Of a stretch of 47,588 nucleotides of DNA, positions 33,180 to 42,183 are shown piece after piece (positions within the stretch are counted from its first letter, which is position 1; every line of letters begins with the position of its first letter). The notes below the pieces were generated by a model. The model was not told the DNA's origin, searched no databases, and saw only the letters and a list, made by a program, of their open reading frames with translations. The DNA comes from Chloroflexota bacterium (GTDB lineage: Bacteria > Chloroflexota > Anaerolineae > Aggregatilineales > Phototrophicaceae), in assembly GCA_009840575.1 (NCBI GenBank), contig VXNO01000092.1:1-47588 (forward strand), in the 5' to 3' direction. Both the position numbers and the translations under genes were made by a program.

Positions 33180-34301
33180 ATGCCCAAGCTCCTGGTCGCC
33201 AGCGGTATCTTCTACCCCGAGCCAGGCGGTCCGGCGACCTATCTGCGCGCCCTGTTGCCGGCTTTGCAAAAGCGCGGCTGGCAAGTGCGCGTGCTGACCT
33301 ATGGGGCATCCCAGGCTGACGGCGACTGTCCCTACCCTGTCAAGCGCATTGAACGCAAGAGCTACCCGCTGCGCCTGGCGACCTATGCGCTTGCCGCCCA
33401 TAGGGGGCTGGCATGGGCGGATGTCGTCTATTCGCATACCATTGACCTGCCGCTGTGGACACGCCGCCGCGCCCCGCGCATCATGAAAGTAGTCGGCGAC
33501 CAGGCTTGGGAACGGTGCCTGCGCAAAGGCTGGATCCCGCCCGAGCTGGGCATAGACGACTTCCAGCAGCTCGCTGGCGATTGGCGCATCGACTGGCAGA
33601 AGCGCTCGCGCTCGCGGCAGGTGGCGGCGCAAGACGCGGTCATCGCGCCAAGTATGTACCTGCGGGATATGGCGCTGGGCTGGGGGGTTGGCCCCGCCAA
33701 TATCCACGTTATCTACAACGCGCTGCCAGCCATGGAGCTGCCAAGCGAACCCCGCCATAGCCTGCGCGCGCGGCTAGGCTGGGGCGATGCGCCGACCCTG
33801 CTCACGGTGGCGCGGCTGCAGCGCTGGAAAGGCATTGACCATTTGCTCGAGGCGCTGGCTGGGCTGCCTGATGTGCGCTTGGTCGTGGCGGGGGATGGGC
33901 CTGACCGCGCGCGCCTGGAAGGGCTGGCTCTGCCCCTGGGGGAGCGCGTGCAATTTACGGGGCGCTTGCCAGCGGCTGATGTGCTGCGGCGGATGAAAGC
34001 GGCTGACGGCGTCGCTTTGTACAGCGCCTACGAAGGCTTGTCGCACACGCTTTTGGAGAGCTTGCGCGTCGGCACGCCGGTGCTGGCCAGCGCGGTCGGC
34101 GGCAATGTGGAAGTTGTAAAAGCGGGGATAAATGGCTTGCTGGTACCGCATGTCGATATCGCCGCGCTGCGGGCGGGCATCGTGGAATTGCTGGCGCGGC
34201 GCGCTGAATTGGCTGCCAACACGCCGCTGGGTTTGGAAAAATTCGCTTTTGATCGCATGGTCGCGGCTACCGATGCGACGCTGCGCTCGCTGCTGGCTTG
34301 A
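33180..34301 (+). CDS. Glycosyltransferase family 4 (GT-B fold)
   Basis: This 373-residue protein has the GT4 opening SGIFYPEPGGPATYLRALLP and the second domain with LLTVARLQRWKGIDHLLEAL. It ends with the EX7E-type donor-sugar motif YEGLSHTLLESL and the GTPVLASAVGGNVEVV loop. It transfers a sugar from a nucleotide-sugar donor, probably in exopolysaccharide or glycolipid assembly at the cytoplasmic face. No signal peptide is seen. It is coupled to the methyltransferase upstream (three bases between). The gene end is followed by a C/G-rich element. Confidence 0.92.
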   Translation: MPKLLVASGIFYPEPGGPATYLRALLPALQKRGWQVRVLTYGASQADGDCPYPVKRIERKSYPLRLATYALAAHRGLAWADVVYSHTIDLPLWTRRRAPRIMKVVGDQAWERCLRKGWIPPELGIDDFQQLAGDWRIDWQKRSRSRQVAAQDAVIAPSMYLRDMALGWGVGPANIHVIYNALPAMELPSEPRHSLRARLGWGDAPTLLTVARLQRWKGIDHLLEALAGLPDVRLVVAGDGPDRARLEGLALPLGERVQFTGRLPAADVLRRMKAADGVALYSAYEGLSHTLLESLRVGTPVLASAVGGNVEVVKAGINGLLVPHVDIAALRAGIVELLARRAELAANTPLGLEKFAFDRMVAATDATLRSLLA

Positions 34302-34306
34302 TTTCA

Positions 34307-34336
34307 CCCCCCCCAAATGAGGAAGGGTCCGGGGGG
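34307..34336. repeat. C/G-rich element after the glycosyltransferase gene
   Basis: A run of eight C (34307-34314) can pair with GGGGGG (34331-34336); GAGGAAGGGTCC lies between. This resembles the element at 23526-23561. It may form a stem at the 3' end of the GT4 transcript. Part of the similarity could be chance owing to the simple composition. Confidence 0.45.
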
Positions 34337-34423
34337 ATGGGCGCTGTATTCGCAGGACTTGCTTGCACTTACTTTGGTGGTAAAAGGTTTGGAGTGATTG
34401 CCCTGGCAGAGGCTGCGCAGGAT

Positions 34424-34452
34424 TTGACAGCCTGGTTACGCTGCGTTAATCT
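34424..34452 (+). promoter_or_regulatory. Candidate promoter of the oligopeptide ABC operon
   Basis: A perfect TTGACA (34424-34429) is followed by a 17-base spacer and TAATCT (34447-34452), which is a weak -10 (three of six). The ATG at 34550 follows after about 90 bases with GAGGGA. No stronger pair is seen in the 248-base gap. Confidence 0.45.
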
Positions 34453-34549
34453 CCTATCTGACTGTAGCCGCAGGCAGTCGGCACTTTCTTCTTAAGATTG
34501 CAACTTTCTCGGTCGTCCATTGGGTGGCTTTAGGCGCAATTGAGGGATT

Positions 34550-35545
34550 ATGTTAAACTATTTCATCAGACGGTTGCTGTACATGGGCATCGTTCTGTTT
34601 TTTGTTTCGCTTTTGTCCTTCTACATCATCAACCTGCCGCCGGGCAGTTGGATCCAGAATTACGCATCCGAGCTAGAGGCTTCGGGGGATATAGTCGACC
34701 AATCCGAGCTGGAGTTCTTGTTGCAGCGCTATGGGTTGGATCGCCCTCTGCATGAACAGTACCTGCGCTGGATCATCCCGCTGGTTACAGAGGGCGACTT
34801 CGGACAGTCCTTTGAATGGGGGCAGCCAGTCTGGCCCCTGATTGAAGAGCGGCTCTTCCTGACGATGACTGTGTCCTTGGCGTCGATACTCTTCGTGTAT
34901 GTCGTCTCGGTGCCTATCGCCTTGTACTCTGCCATCAATCAGTATTCAATCGGCGATTATTTTTTCTCGTTTATAGGGCTGATTGGCTTGGCGACGCCCA
35001 ATTTTTTGATTGCGTTGGTCTTCATGATTATTATGCTGCGCGTCTTTGGCGTAACGCCGGGCGGGCTGTTCTCGCCGGAATACTTAAGAGCGCCTTGGAG
35101 CCTGGCGAAATTCTGGGATATGTTGACGCATCTGCCGGTGCCCGTCATCGTGATTGGCACGGCAGGCACGGCGGGCTTAATCCGCATTTTACGGGCGCAA
35201 TTGCTGGATGAGTTTCAAAAGCAATATGTCATCACCGCGCGGGCGAAGGGCCTGCGCGAGCGCTTCCTCATCGTCAAATACCCGCTGCGCATGGCATTCA
35301 ACCCGATCGCCAGCAATATCGGCAGTTTGTTGCCGCAAATTGTCTCTGGCTCGGCTATCGTCTCCATCGTCCTGGGCTTGCCCACCACCGGCCCTTTGCT
35401 CTTCCGCGCCTTGATCGCCCAGGATACCTTTGCCGCCGCCAGTATGCTCTTGATGCTCAGCGTGCTGACTGTCGTAGGCGTATTCATTTCCGACTTGCTG
35501 CTGATGTGGCTGGACCCGCGCATTCGCTACGAGAGGAGCAATTAG
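34550..35545 (+). CDS. Oligopeptide/dipeptide ABC transporter permease, DppB/OppB type
   Basis: This 331-residue protein is a six-helix permease: YFIRRLLYMGIVLFFVSLLS at the start, then the long outside loop with the GLDRPLHEQYLRWI motif. A FLTMTVSLASILFVYVVSVP segment follows, and the EAA region is present as VITARAKGLRERFLIVKYPL. The C-terminal half holds GSAIVSIVLGLPTTGPLLF. It forms the inner-membrane channel with the next gene product. The stop shares a base with the GTG start of the next gene. The importer probably takes up peptides or nickel-like complexes; peptides fit best with the binding protein at 38862. Confidence 0.93.
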   Translation: MLNYFIRRLLYMGIVLFFVSLLSFYIINLPPGSWIQNYASELEASGDIVDQSELEFLLQRYGLDRPLHEQYLRWIIPLVTEGDFGQSFEWGQPVWPLIEERLFLTMTVSLASILFVYVVSVPIALYSAINQYSIGDYFFSFIGLIGLATPNFLIALVFMIIMLRVFGVTPGGLFSPEYLRAPWSLAKFWDMLTHLPVPVIVIGTAGTAGLIRILRAQLLDEFQKQYVITARAKGLRERFLIVKYPLRMAFNPIASNIGSLLPQIVSGSAIVSIVLGLPTTGPLLFRALIAQDTFAAASMLLMLSVLTVVGVFISDLLLMWLDPRIRYERSN

Positions 35546-36684
35546 TGGCGACCGAGCCGGGCAGCGCGGTGAGCCACCTCCGCGCCGACGATACGTTGCA
35601 TTACCAGATTCTCTCGCAGCGGCAGTTGATCTGGCGCAAGTTTCGGCGGCATCGCGTTGCCTACTTCTGCCTGGTGTTTTTGTGCCTGTTTTATCTCTTG
35701 GCGATCTTCGCCGAGTTCTTCGCGCCCTATGGGGCTTTCACGCGCGATACCAATTTTCTGTATGCGCCGCCCACGCCGATCCACTTCGTCGATGCGGATG
35801 GCGTCTTCCATGTCCGCCCTTTCGTTTACAAAATCACGAATGAACTGGACCTCGAGACCTTCCAGCGCCACTATGTCGAAGACAAGGATGAGCTATTTTT
35901 CATCGAATTTTTTATTCGCGCTGAGCCGTACCGCCTGCTTGGCTTTATCGAGACTGATATCCACTTCTTCGGCGTGCCAGAAGAAGCGGCATTTTTCCTG
36001 GCGGGCACGGACGGGCTGGGGCGGGATTTGTTCAGCCGTATGCTCTTGGGCGCGCGCACATCGCTGTTTGTCGGCTTGCTGGGCTTGGCTATTGGCTTCG
36101 TGCTCGGCTTAATCTTCGGCGGCATCTCCGGCTATTATGGGGGTAGCGCGGATATGCTCATCCAGCGCATGATTGAATTCTTGCAGTCGCTGCCGACGTT
36201 GCCGCTCTGGATGGCGCTTTCGGCGCTTGTCCCGCCGGATTGGACGCCGATTCAGGTTTACTTCGGCATATCGCTGGTCTTGGCATCGGTCGGCTGGACG
36301 GGTTTGGCGCGCGTTGTCCGCGGCAAGCTCATCAGCCTGCGCGAAGAAGATTATGTGCTAGCGGCGAAGTTGGCTGGCTTAAAGGAACATGCCATCATCA
36401 TGCGCCACCTGCTGCCGGGTTTTCTGAGTTACCTCATCGTGCATTTGACCTTGGCGATACCGCATATGATCCTCGGCGAGACGGCGCTCAGCTTCCTCGG
36501 TTTGGGCATCCAGCCGCCCGCCGTTAGCCTGGGCACGCTCTTGCAGGATTCCCAAAATGTGCAGACAGTCACGATTAATCCCTGGCTGTTGTATCCTGGG
36601 GCGGTGGTGGTGGTGATCGTCATCGCTTTTAACTTCCTGGGCGATGGCTTGCGCGACGCAGCCGACCCCTACAAGCATATCTGA
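35545..36684 (+). CDS. Oligopeptide/dipeptide ABC transporter permease, DppC/OppC type
   Basis: This 379-residue permease is longer than classical OppC (about 300), because about 90 residues are inserted outside between the first and second helices (TRDTNFLYAPPTPIHFVDAD onward). The insert leads to the usual FLAGTDGLGRDLFSRMLLGA. The EAA loop LAAKLAGLKEHAIIMRHLLP and the tail FNFLGDGLRDAADPYKHI are normal. Longer OppC-like permeases with a similar YAPPxxIHF segment exist in other bacteria as I recall. The GTG start is chosen because GAGAGGAG lies just before it and it touches the previous stop (TAGTG). The outer insert may interact with the binding protein. Confidence 0.92.
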   Translation: MATEPGSAVSHLRADDTLHYQILSQRQLIWRKFRRHRVAYFCLVFLCLFYLLAIFAEFFAPYGAFTRDTNFLYAPPTPIHFVDADGVFHVRPFVYKITNELDLETFQRHYVEDKDELFFIEFFIRAEPYRLLGFIETDIHFFGVPEEAAFFLAGTDGLGRDLFSRMLLGARTSLFVGLLGLAIGFVLGLIFGGISGYYGGSADMLIQRMIEFLQSLPTLPLWMALSALVPPDWTPIQVYFGISLVLASVGWTGLARVVRGKLISLREEDYVLAAKLAGLKEHAIIMRHLLPGFLSYLIVHLTLAIPHMILGETALSFLGLGIQPPAVSLGTLLQDSQNVQTVTINPWLLYPGAVVVVIVIAFNFLGDGLRDAADPYKHI

Positions 36685-36694
36685 AGGCGCGCTG

Positions 36695-37738
36695 ATGGCG
36701 GAAAAGTTGCTGCAAGTCGAGAATCTCAAGACACATCTGCCTCTGGAAGAAGGTTTGCTGAAGGCGGTCGATGGCATCAGCTTCACGATGGGTCGCGGCG
36801 AGACCTTGGGCTTGGTCGGGGAATCGGGCTGTGGAAAGAGCCTGGCGGTGAGCGCCATCATGCGCCTGAACCCGAGCTTCGCCGAGATTCAAGGCAACGT
36901 AACCTACTACCCCTTGGCTGGCGCGCCCATCGAGCTGACGGCTTTGGACGCCTATGGTCCTGAGATTCGGGCAATACGCGGCGGCGAGATCGCCATGATC
37001 TTCCAGGAGCCGATGACCTCATTCTCGCCCCTGCACACCATCGGCAACCAGATCACCGAAGCCATCCGCATTCATCGCCGCGATGACAAACAGGCGGCGG
37101 CTGAAATCGCCATTGACCTGCTGCGGCGGGTGGGCATGTCCAACCCGGCCCAGCGCATGAACGAATATCCGCATCAGCTATCGGGCGGGATGCGTCAGCG
37201 GGCGATGATCGCCATGGCGCTGTCCTGCGAGCCGTCGCTGCTAATCGCCGATGAGCCGACAACCGCGCTGGATGTGACCGTGCAGGCGCAGGTCTTGCAG
37301 CTCATGCGCGACCTGCAGCATGAGTTCGGCATGTCGATCCTCTACATCACGCATGATTTAGGGGTCATCGCCCGCATGGTGCAAACGGTAGCCGTCATGT
37401 ACCTGGGGCGCATCGTCGAGATCACCGATGTGGACAGCCTCTTCTATACCGCGAAACACCCCTATACCGAGGCGCTGATCCAGTCCGTGCCGAAGCTGGG
37501 CAAGAAGTCGCGCGCGCGCCTGGAGTCGATCCGCGGGGCGGTGCCCGTGCCCATCAATCGTCCGCCCGGCTGTGGATTTTTCCCGCGTTGCGCCGCCGCG
37601 ATCGAAGGCTTGTGCGACCGCCATGATCCACCCCTGATACAAATCGAAGACCAGCACGCTGTCGCCTGTTTTGTCTACCCGCAGGTGGTGGACGCGCTTG
37701 GCGATAGCCCGCGGGAGGGCGCGCATCATGCAGCCTGA
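36695..37738 (+). CDS. Oligopeptide ABC transporter ATP-binding protein, OppD/DppD type
   Basis: This 347-residue ATPase has Walker A GESGCGKS (42-49), the Q-loop in [12 protein letters not shown], the signature LSGGMRQR, Walker [13 protein letters not shown] and the switch His in YITHDLG. A C-terminal OppD/DppD-type extension follows, with Cys residues in [18 protein letters not shown], which in relatives can hold an iron-sulfur cluster. It powers peptide import with the following ATPase. The start ATG 36695 lies ten bases after the OppC stop. Its end overlaps the start of the next gene. Confidence 0.94.
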   Translation: MAEKLLQVENLKTHLPLEEGLLKAVDGISFTMGRGETLGLVGESGCGKSLAVSAIMRLNPSFAEIQGNVTYYPLAGAPIELTALDAYGPEIRAIRGGEIAMIFQEPMTSFSPLHTIGNQITEAIRIHRRDDKQAAAEIAIDLLRRVGMSNPAQRMNEYPHQLSGGMRQRAMIAMALSCEPSLLIADEPTTALDVTVQAQVLQLMRDLQHEFGMSILYITHDLGVIARMVQTVAVMYLGRIVEITDVDSLFYTAKHPYTEALIQSVPKLGKKSRARLESIRGAVPVPINRPPGCGFFPRCAAAIEGLCDRHDPPLIQIEDQHAVACFVYPQVVDALGDSPREGAHHAA

Positions 37739-38741
37739 GCAGGTCATCTTGCAGGTCAAGGCGCTGAAGAAGTATTACCCGGTGGAAAAGGGCTGGCTGC
37801 GGCGGCAGGTCGGGCAGGTGAAGGCGGTTGATGATGTCAGCTTCCGCATCATGCGCGGCGAAGTCCTGGGCTTGGTGGGGGAGTCCGGCTGTGGCAAGAC
37901 GACGTTGGGGCGCTGTGTCTTGCGCGCGATTGAGCCGACCAGCGGCGAAATCACGCTTCGGACGAGCGACGGGCAGACGATTGATGTCTGCGCGTTGGAG
38001 AAACAAGAATTGCGTGAGCTGCGCAAAGAGATGCAGATGGTCTTCCAAGACCCCTTCTCGTCGCTTTCGCCGCGCATGACAGTGCTGGATATCATCGGCG
38101 AGCCGCTGTGGGCGCAGGGCGTCCGCGGCAAGGAGTTGGAGGCGACCGTCCGTGAGCTGGCGGATTTGGTGGGCTTAAATAGCGGGCATTTGAACCGTTA
38201 TCCCAATGCCTTCAGCGGCGGGCAGCGGCAGCGCATCGGCATCGCGCGCGCCCTGGCGACGCAGCCCGGGCTCATCGTCGCCGATGAACCAGTGTCCGCC
38301 CTTGATGTGTCCATCCAGGCGCAGATTCTTAATTTGCTGCAAGACTTGCAGGAAAAGCTGGGGCTGACTTACCTTTTTATCGCCCACGACCTCAGTGTCG
38401 TAGAACATATTGCCGACCGGGTGGCGGTGATGTATGTGGGCAAAATTGTCGAGCTGGCGGCGACGGAAGACCTTTATCTCCGCCCCCAGCACCCTTATAC
38501 CGAGGCGCTTTTGTCGGCGGCGCCCAAGCCCGACCCGCGCCTGGAGGAGCAGCAGATCATCCTCAGCGGCGAGGTGGCGAACCCAGCAAACCCGCCCAGC
38601 GGCTGTTCCTTCCATCCCCGCTGCCGCTATGCGCAGGCACGATGCCGCGAAGAGCAGCCCTTACTGGAAGAAGTTGCGCCGGGGCACTTCGCCGCCTGTC
38701 ATTTTGCTGTGGAGTTATCGTTGGCTGGCGTCGCCGTATGA
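37728..38741 (+). CDS. Oligopeptide ABC transporter ATP-binding protein, OppF/DppF type
   Basis: This 337-residue ATPase partner has Walker A GESGCGKT (51-58), the Q-loop [12 protein letters not shown], signature FSGGQRQR, Walker [13 protein letters not shown] and the switch His FIAHDLSVV. The C-terminal oligopeptide-transporter domain with [14 protein letters not shown] follows. OppD and OppF form a heterodimer under the two permeases. Its ATG lies eleven bases inside the OppD gene, so the two proteins are made by coupled translation. Downstream are 120 bases with an unusual Shine-Dalgarno and then the binding protein. Confidence 0.94.
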   Translation: MQPEQVILQVKALKKYYPVEKGWLRRQVGQVKAVDDVSFRIMRGEVLGLVGESGCGKTTLGRCVLRAIEPTSGEITLRTSDGQTIDVCALEKQELRELRKEMQMVFQDPFSSLSPRMTVLDIIGEPLWAQGVRGKELEATVRELADLVGLNSGHLNRYPNAFSGGQRQRIGIARALATQPGLIVADEPVSALDVSIQAQILNLLQDLQEKLGLTYLFIAHDLSVVEHIADRVAVMYVGKIVELAATEDLYLRPQHPYTEALLSAAPKPDPRLEEQQIILSGEVANPANPPSGCSFHPRCRYAQARCREEQPLLEEVAPGHFAACHFAVELSLAGVAV

Positions 38742-38789
38742 TGCGGAATCAGCGGCTGGCGGAGTGAAATCGGAAGCCAGGAGTGACTC

Positions 38790-38801
38790 AAAAGGAGGTG
38801 A
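38790..38801 (+). promoter_or_regulatory. Orphan perfect Shine-Dalgarno sequence (AAAAGGAGGTGA)
   Basis: AAAAGGAGGTGA pairs almost fully with the 3' end of 16S rRNA, but no start codon follows at 5-12 bases, and the frame from its own GTG stops after three codons. The true ribosome site of the binding-protein gene is AAGGAG at 38850-38856. A stem (AGCAGAAAA ... TTTTTCGCT) lies between. It resembles the STAB-SD elements known from Bacillus mRNAs, which protect the transcript when a ribosome sits on them. The function here is inferred. Confidence 0.55.
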
Positions 38802-38861
38802 GCGCCTAGCAGAAAAGCAATTTTTCGCTTAAAGCAATTCATTCACAAGGAGAAGCACACA

Positions 38862-40856
38862 ATGTTCAGAAGTAACTACAAAGCGCTGCTGATTAGCATG
38901 TTGGCGGCGCTATTGGTCTTGTCAGCTTTTGGCGTGGCTGCGCAGGAGGCTGGCTATTCGGCGGCGGATAACCTCCGCACCTGGGCGCTTGAGGATTACG
39001 AAGCGGAAACGGGCAATAGCATCGCTATGTTCAACGAAGCGCCGATGCTGGCGGAGATGGTCGCCGCGGGCGATCTGCCGCCGGTCGAAGAACGGTTGCC
39101 AGAGCGCGGGGATATCATGGTCGTACAGCCGCGCGAAGCCATCGGTACCTATGGCGGCGAAATCACCTTCAACGCGACCAACCCGACTTCCTTCGGCAAT
39201 ACCGGCTTCACGGCTTGGGATCAACATCTGACCGGCTTCTCAACGAACTGGGAAGTTGTCTTCCCCGAGGTGGCGAAGAGCGTTGAACTGTCTGACGATG
39301 CTTCGGTCGCCACAGTGCATCTGCGCCGCGGTATGAAGTGGAGCGATGGCATGCCGGTTACCGCCGATGATGTGATGTTCTGGTACGAAGACATCATGTT
39401 GCACCCGGACCTGCCCAATATGTCGAATGCGCTTAAGCCCGGCGGCACGCCCCTGGTGGTGGAGAAAGTGGACGACCACACCGTCAATTTCATCGCCGCG
39501 CAACCCAACCCAGCCTTCGCGCTGGTGGTCGCGCGCAGCGGCCAAGGCTTCCCGCTGGCACCGCGGCATTACTTGCAGCAATGGCATGCGGACTATAATG
39601 ACGATGCGCAGTCGCTGGCGGAATCCGAGGGCTACGATACCTGGGCGGGCGCATTCCAGTTCCACATGAACGGGCAAACCGGGCAGAGCGACTTTGACCC
39701 CGACTTGCCAGTAGTCAAGCCTTGGACGCTGGACCAGGTCGACGACTTCGGCAACAAGTTCTATGTGCGCAACCCCTACTATTGGAAGGTCGATACCGCA
39801 GGCAACCAGTTGCCGTATATCGACCGCCAGGTGCGCTTGCTGCTGGGCGAGCCAGAAGTTGTCATCCTGAATGTGCAGGCAGGCGCGATTGATTACGGCT
39901 TCTACAACCTGGAAGTCAGCGATTTGCCGGTGTTGAAGGCTGGCGAGGCGGATGGCAACTACACAACCATCCTCTGGCCCGCTGACCAAGGCGCGATGAG
40001 CAAGTATCAATTCAACATCACGGTCAATGACCCGGTGCTGAACGAGATCTTCAACGACCTGCGCTTCCGCCAGGCGATGTCTTTGGCGATCAACCGCGAT
40101 GAGATTAACGAAGTGCTCTTCTTCGGCCAGGCGGTGCCGCGGCAATGGGGCGTATCATCGCAATCCGCGCTGTATGAAGACTGGATGGCAGGGCATTATG
40201 CCGATTACGACCCCGACCAAGCCAATGCTCTGCTTGACGACATGGGCTTGACGACGGGCGATGACGGCGTGCGTATGCGCCCGGATGGCCAGCCGCTAGC
40301 CATCGTGCTTTGGGATGCCATCAACCGCATCCCCATGTCCGAGCTGGTGGCGGAGTATTGGGAAGCGGTCGGAGTCGATGTCGAGATCAACCCGAGCACG
40401 CGCGAGGCCTTCAAGCAGGCATTGCTGGCCAACGAAGTCCACGCTTCGGTGTGGTTTGCCGATGTCGTCTCGGAGAAAGATATGTACCAGCGCCCGATCT
40501 GGCTGCGCCCACCCTATGGCATTGATTCCACGCCGGTCGGCGGCGGCTTGGCTTGGCGTCAATGGTGGCTCTCCGATGGCGCGGAAGGCGAAGAACCGCC
40601 TGAATACCAGCAAGAGCAGATGCGCCTGGTCGATGAATGGCAACTGACCGAGGTCGGCTCGGAGCGCTATCTGGAGCTGGGCCGGCTGCTGGTCGCCAAT
40701 ACCGTGCGCAATATCTACCATATCGGTCCCGTGGGCGAAGCGCCTGAGGTCTTCATCCGCTCCAACCGGCTGCACAACTTCACGCCGGCGGAGGGCGTCG
40801 TCTACATCAGCCACCTCGAGAGCGGCCACTCCGATCAGTGGTTCGTCAGCGAGTAG
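38862..40856 (+). CDS. Oligopeptide ABC transporter substrate-binding protein (family 5)
   Basis: This 664-residue exported protein has a signal peptide (MFRSNYKALLISMLAALLVL, cleavage near VAAQ-E) and a family-5 extracellular binding domain. It includes VATVHLRRGMKWSDGMPVTA, DDVMFWYEDI, FYVRNPYYWKVDTAGNQLPY and a FRQAMSLAINRDEINEVLFF segment. It is longer than DppA (about 535), with an acidic N-terminal extension of about 70 residues, and fits the large peptide-binding subgroup. There is no lipobox Cys. It is the last gene of the operon, although such genes usually come first; an internal stabilising element precedes it. A strong hairpin follows its stop. Confidence 0.92.
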   Translation: MFRSNYKALLISMLAALLVLSAFGVAAQEAGYSAADNLRTWALEDYEAETGNSIAMFNEAPMLAEMVAAGDLPPVEERLPERGDIMVVQPREAIGTYGGEITFNATNPTSFGNTGFTAWDQHLTGFSTNWEVVFPEVAKSVELSDDASVATVHLRRGMKWSDGMPVTADDVMFWYEDIMLHPDLPNMSNALKPGGTPLVVEKVDDHTVNFIAAQPNPAFALVVARSGQGFPLAPRHYLQQWHADYNDDAQSLAESEGYDTWAGAFQFHMNGQTGQSDFDPDLPVVKPWTLDQVDDFGNKFYVRNPYYWKVDTAGNQLPYIDRQVRLLLGEPEVVILNVQAGAIDYGFYNLEVSDLPVLKAGEADGNYTTILWPADQGAMSKYQFNITVNDPVLNEIFNDLRFRQAMSLAINRDEINEVLFFGQAVPRQWGVSSQSALYEDWMAGHYADYDPDQANALLDDMGLTTGDDGVRMRPDGQPLAIVLWDAINRIPMSELVAEYWEAVGVDVEINPSTREAFKQALLANEVHASVWFADVVSEKDMYQRPIWLRPPYGIDSTPVGGGLAWRQWWLSDGAEGEEPPEYQQEQMRLVDEWQLTEVGSERYLELGRLLVANTVRNIYHIGPVGEAPEVFIRSNRLHNFTPAEGVVYISHLESGHSDQWFVSE

Positions 40857-40870
40857 ATAGCAAGTTATTC

Positions 40871-40905
40871 GTGGGCGGGTTTATGCTGGGTCATGAGCCC
40901 GCCAC
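40871..40905 (+). terminator. Hairpin at the end of the oligopeptide operon
   Basis: GTGGGCGGGTTTATG (40871-40885) pairs with CATGAGCCCGCCAC (40892-40905) around the loop CTGGGT, with one bulged G and two G-U pairs. The long stem sits just after the binding-protein stop. No T run follows, so it may stop transcription weakly or only protect the 3' end. Confidence 0.65.
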
Positions 40906-40980
40906 ACTCCCGCAATATCCTTTGTTTCAGGGACAATCGCGCGACGAGTATCGGCTGCGCGCGAATAAGGTGAGGCATAC

Positions 40981-42165
40981 ATGAACTGGTCGCAGATAAA
41001 ATATCAGCCGGAACGCACGAAGACCTACCTGGGCAGCCCCAGCATTTTGCGCTTGCCGGATGGCGCTTTGCTCGCCTCGCATGATTATTTCGGCTTGGCC
41101 GGCTGCCCAAAAAACCACGAAGCTGAAGAAAGCCTGACCAGCATCTACCGCTCGGAGGACGGTGGCGCTTCCTGGGTGAATATCACGCATATTATGAACT
41201 GCTATTGGAGCAGCTTGTTCTGGCATGGCGGCGCGGCGTATATCCTGGGCACTTCTCAGCAATATGGATCGATCGTCATTCGCCGCAGCGATGATGGCGG
41301 CTTCACCTGGACGCACCCGGCTGACGCGGGCAGTGGTTTGCTCTTTCGCGGCGGGGTCTATCATGACCCGCCCAATTACCATTGCGCGCCCGTGCCGGTG
41401 CTGCGCCACGCGGGGCGACTCTACCGCGCCTTTGAAGATTGTGACCCGCCGGGCTGGGGCAACTTTCAGGCTTGCGTGATATCCGCGCCCGTTGACGCCG
41501 ACTTGCTGGATGCCTCCAACTGGACGATGAGCAACAAACTGGCTTTCGACCAGACTTGGATCCCGCGTGAATGGGACGCAGAGCGGGCGAACCCGGCTGG
41601 CTGGCGCGAGGGCAATGTTGTGGCTGCGCCGGACGGCGAATTATGGAATATCCTGACCTTTGAAGGTGGCGCAACCCTCGATGAGAAAGCGCCGCGCCTG
41701 CGCATCGAAGACGAAGGCAAACGGCTCAGCTTTGACCCCGAAAGCGACTACATCGACTTCCCCGGTGCCAAAGCCAAATTCGTCATCCGCCGCGACCCCG
41801 TAACGGGCAAGTACCTCGCGCTGGTGAACCGCCTGGCAAACAAGGACATCCTTGAGCAATTGGCGGGTGACCTCGCCTCGCAGCGATACCGCGCCCGGCA
41901 CCCCATGCGCCAGCGCAATGTGCTTTCGCTGACTGTTTCGGATGACCTTCGCAACTGGCGCGCTGCCAAAGACCTGCTGCTTGACGATACTGGCTTGCAG
42001 CCGGAAGCCTCCATGCTGCTCACCGGCTTCCAATATGTGGATTGGCAGTTTGATGGCGCGGGCTTGATTTATGTCGTGCGCACCGCCTATCGTGGCGCGC
42101 GCAATTTTCATGATTCCAACCAGATGATATTTCGGACGCTCGCGGATTTCCGCCGTTATGTGTAA
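40981..42165 (+). CDS. Sialidase-like (BNR/Asp-box propeller) protein, first tandem copy
   Basis: This 394-residue protein has Asp-box motifs SEDGGASW (58-65) and SDDGGFTW (103-110) of sialidase-type six-bladed propellers, and an N-terminal SPSILRLPDGALLASHDYFG segment with the first-blade Arg. No signal peptide is visible, so it is probably cytoplasmic and could act on imported glycans, although sialic acid as substrate is not proven. AAGGTGAGG at 40967-40975 gives a good ribosome site. It follows the oligopeptide operon, after the hairpin. The next gene is a paralog (about 84% identical over the first 110 residues). Confidence 0.82.
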   Translation: MNWSQIKYQPERTKTYLGSPSILRLPDGALLASHDYFGLAGCPKNHEAEESLTSIYRSEDGGASWVNITHIMNCYWSSLFWHGGAAYILGTSQQYGSIVIRRSDDGGFTWTHPADAGSGLLFRGGVYHDPPNYHCAPVPVLRHAGRLYRAFEDCDPPGWGNFQACVISAPVDADLLDASNWTMSNKLAFDQTWIPREWDAERANPAGWREGNVVAAPDGELWNILTFEGGATLDEKAPRLRIEDEGKRLSFDPESDYIDFPGAKAKFVIRRDPVTGKYLALVNRLANKDILEQLAGDLASQRYRARHPMRQRNVLSLTVSDDLRNWRAAKDLLLDDTGLQPEASMLLTGFQYVDWQFDGAGLIYVVRTAYRGARNFHDSNQMIFRTLADFRRYV

Positions 42166-42183
42166 CCGAAAGGCGGAACACGG

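Noticed and set aside
34302-34549. Small gene in the gap before the oligopeptide permease
   Set aside because: Only short frames without ribosome sites are present; the gap is better explained by the C/G-rich element and a promoter.
39240-40145. Open frame of about 300 codons opposite the oligopeptide-binding protein gene
   Set aside because: It is antisense to a well-conserved gene and has no recognisable domain.
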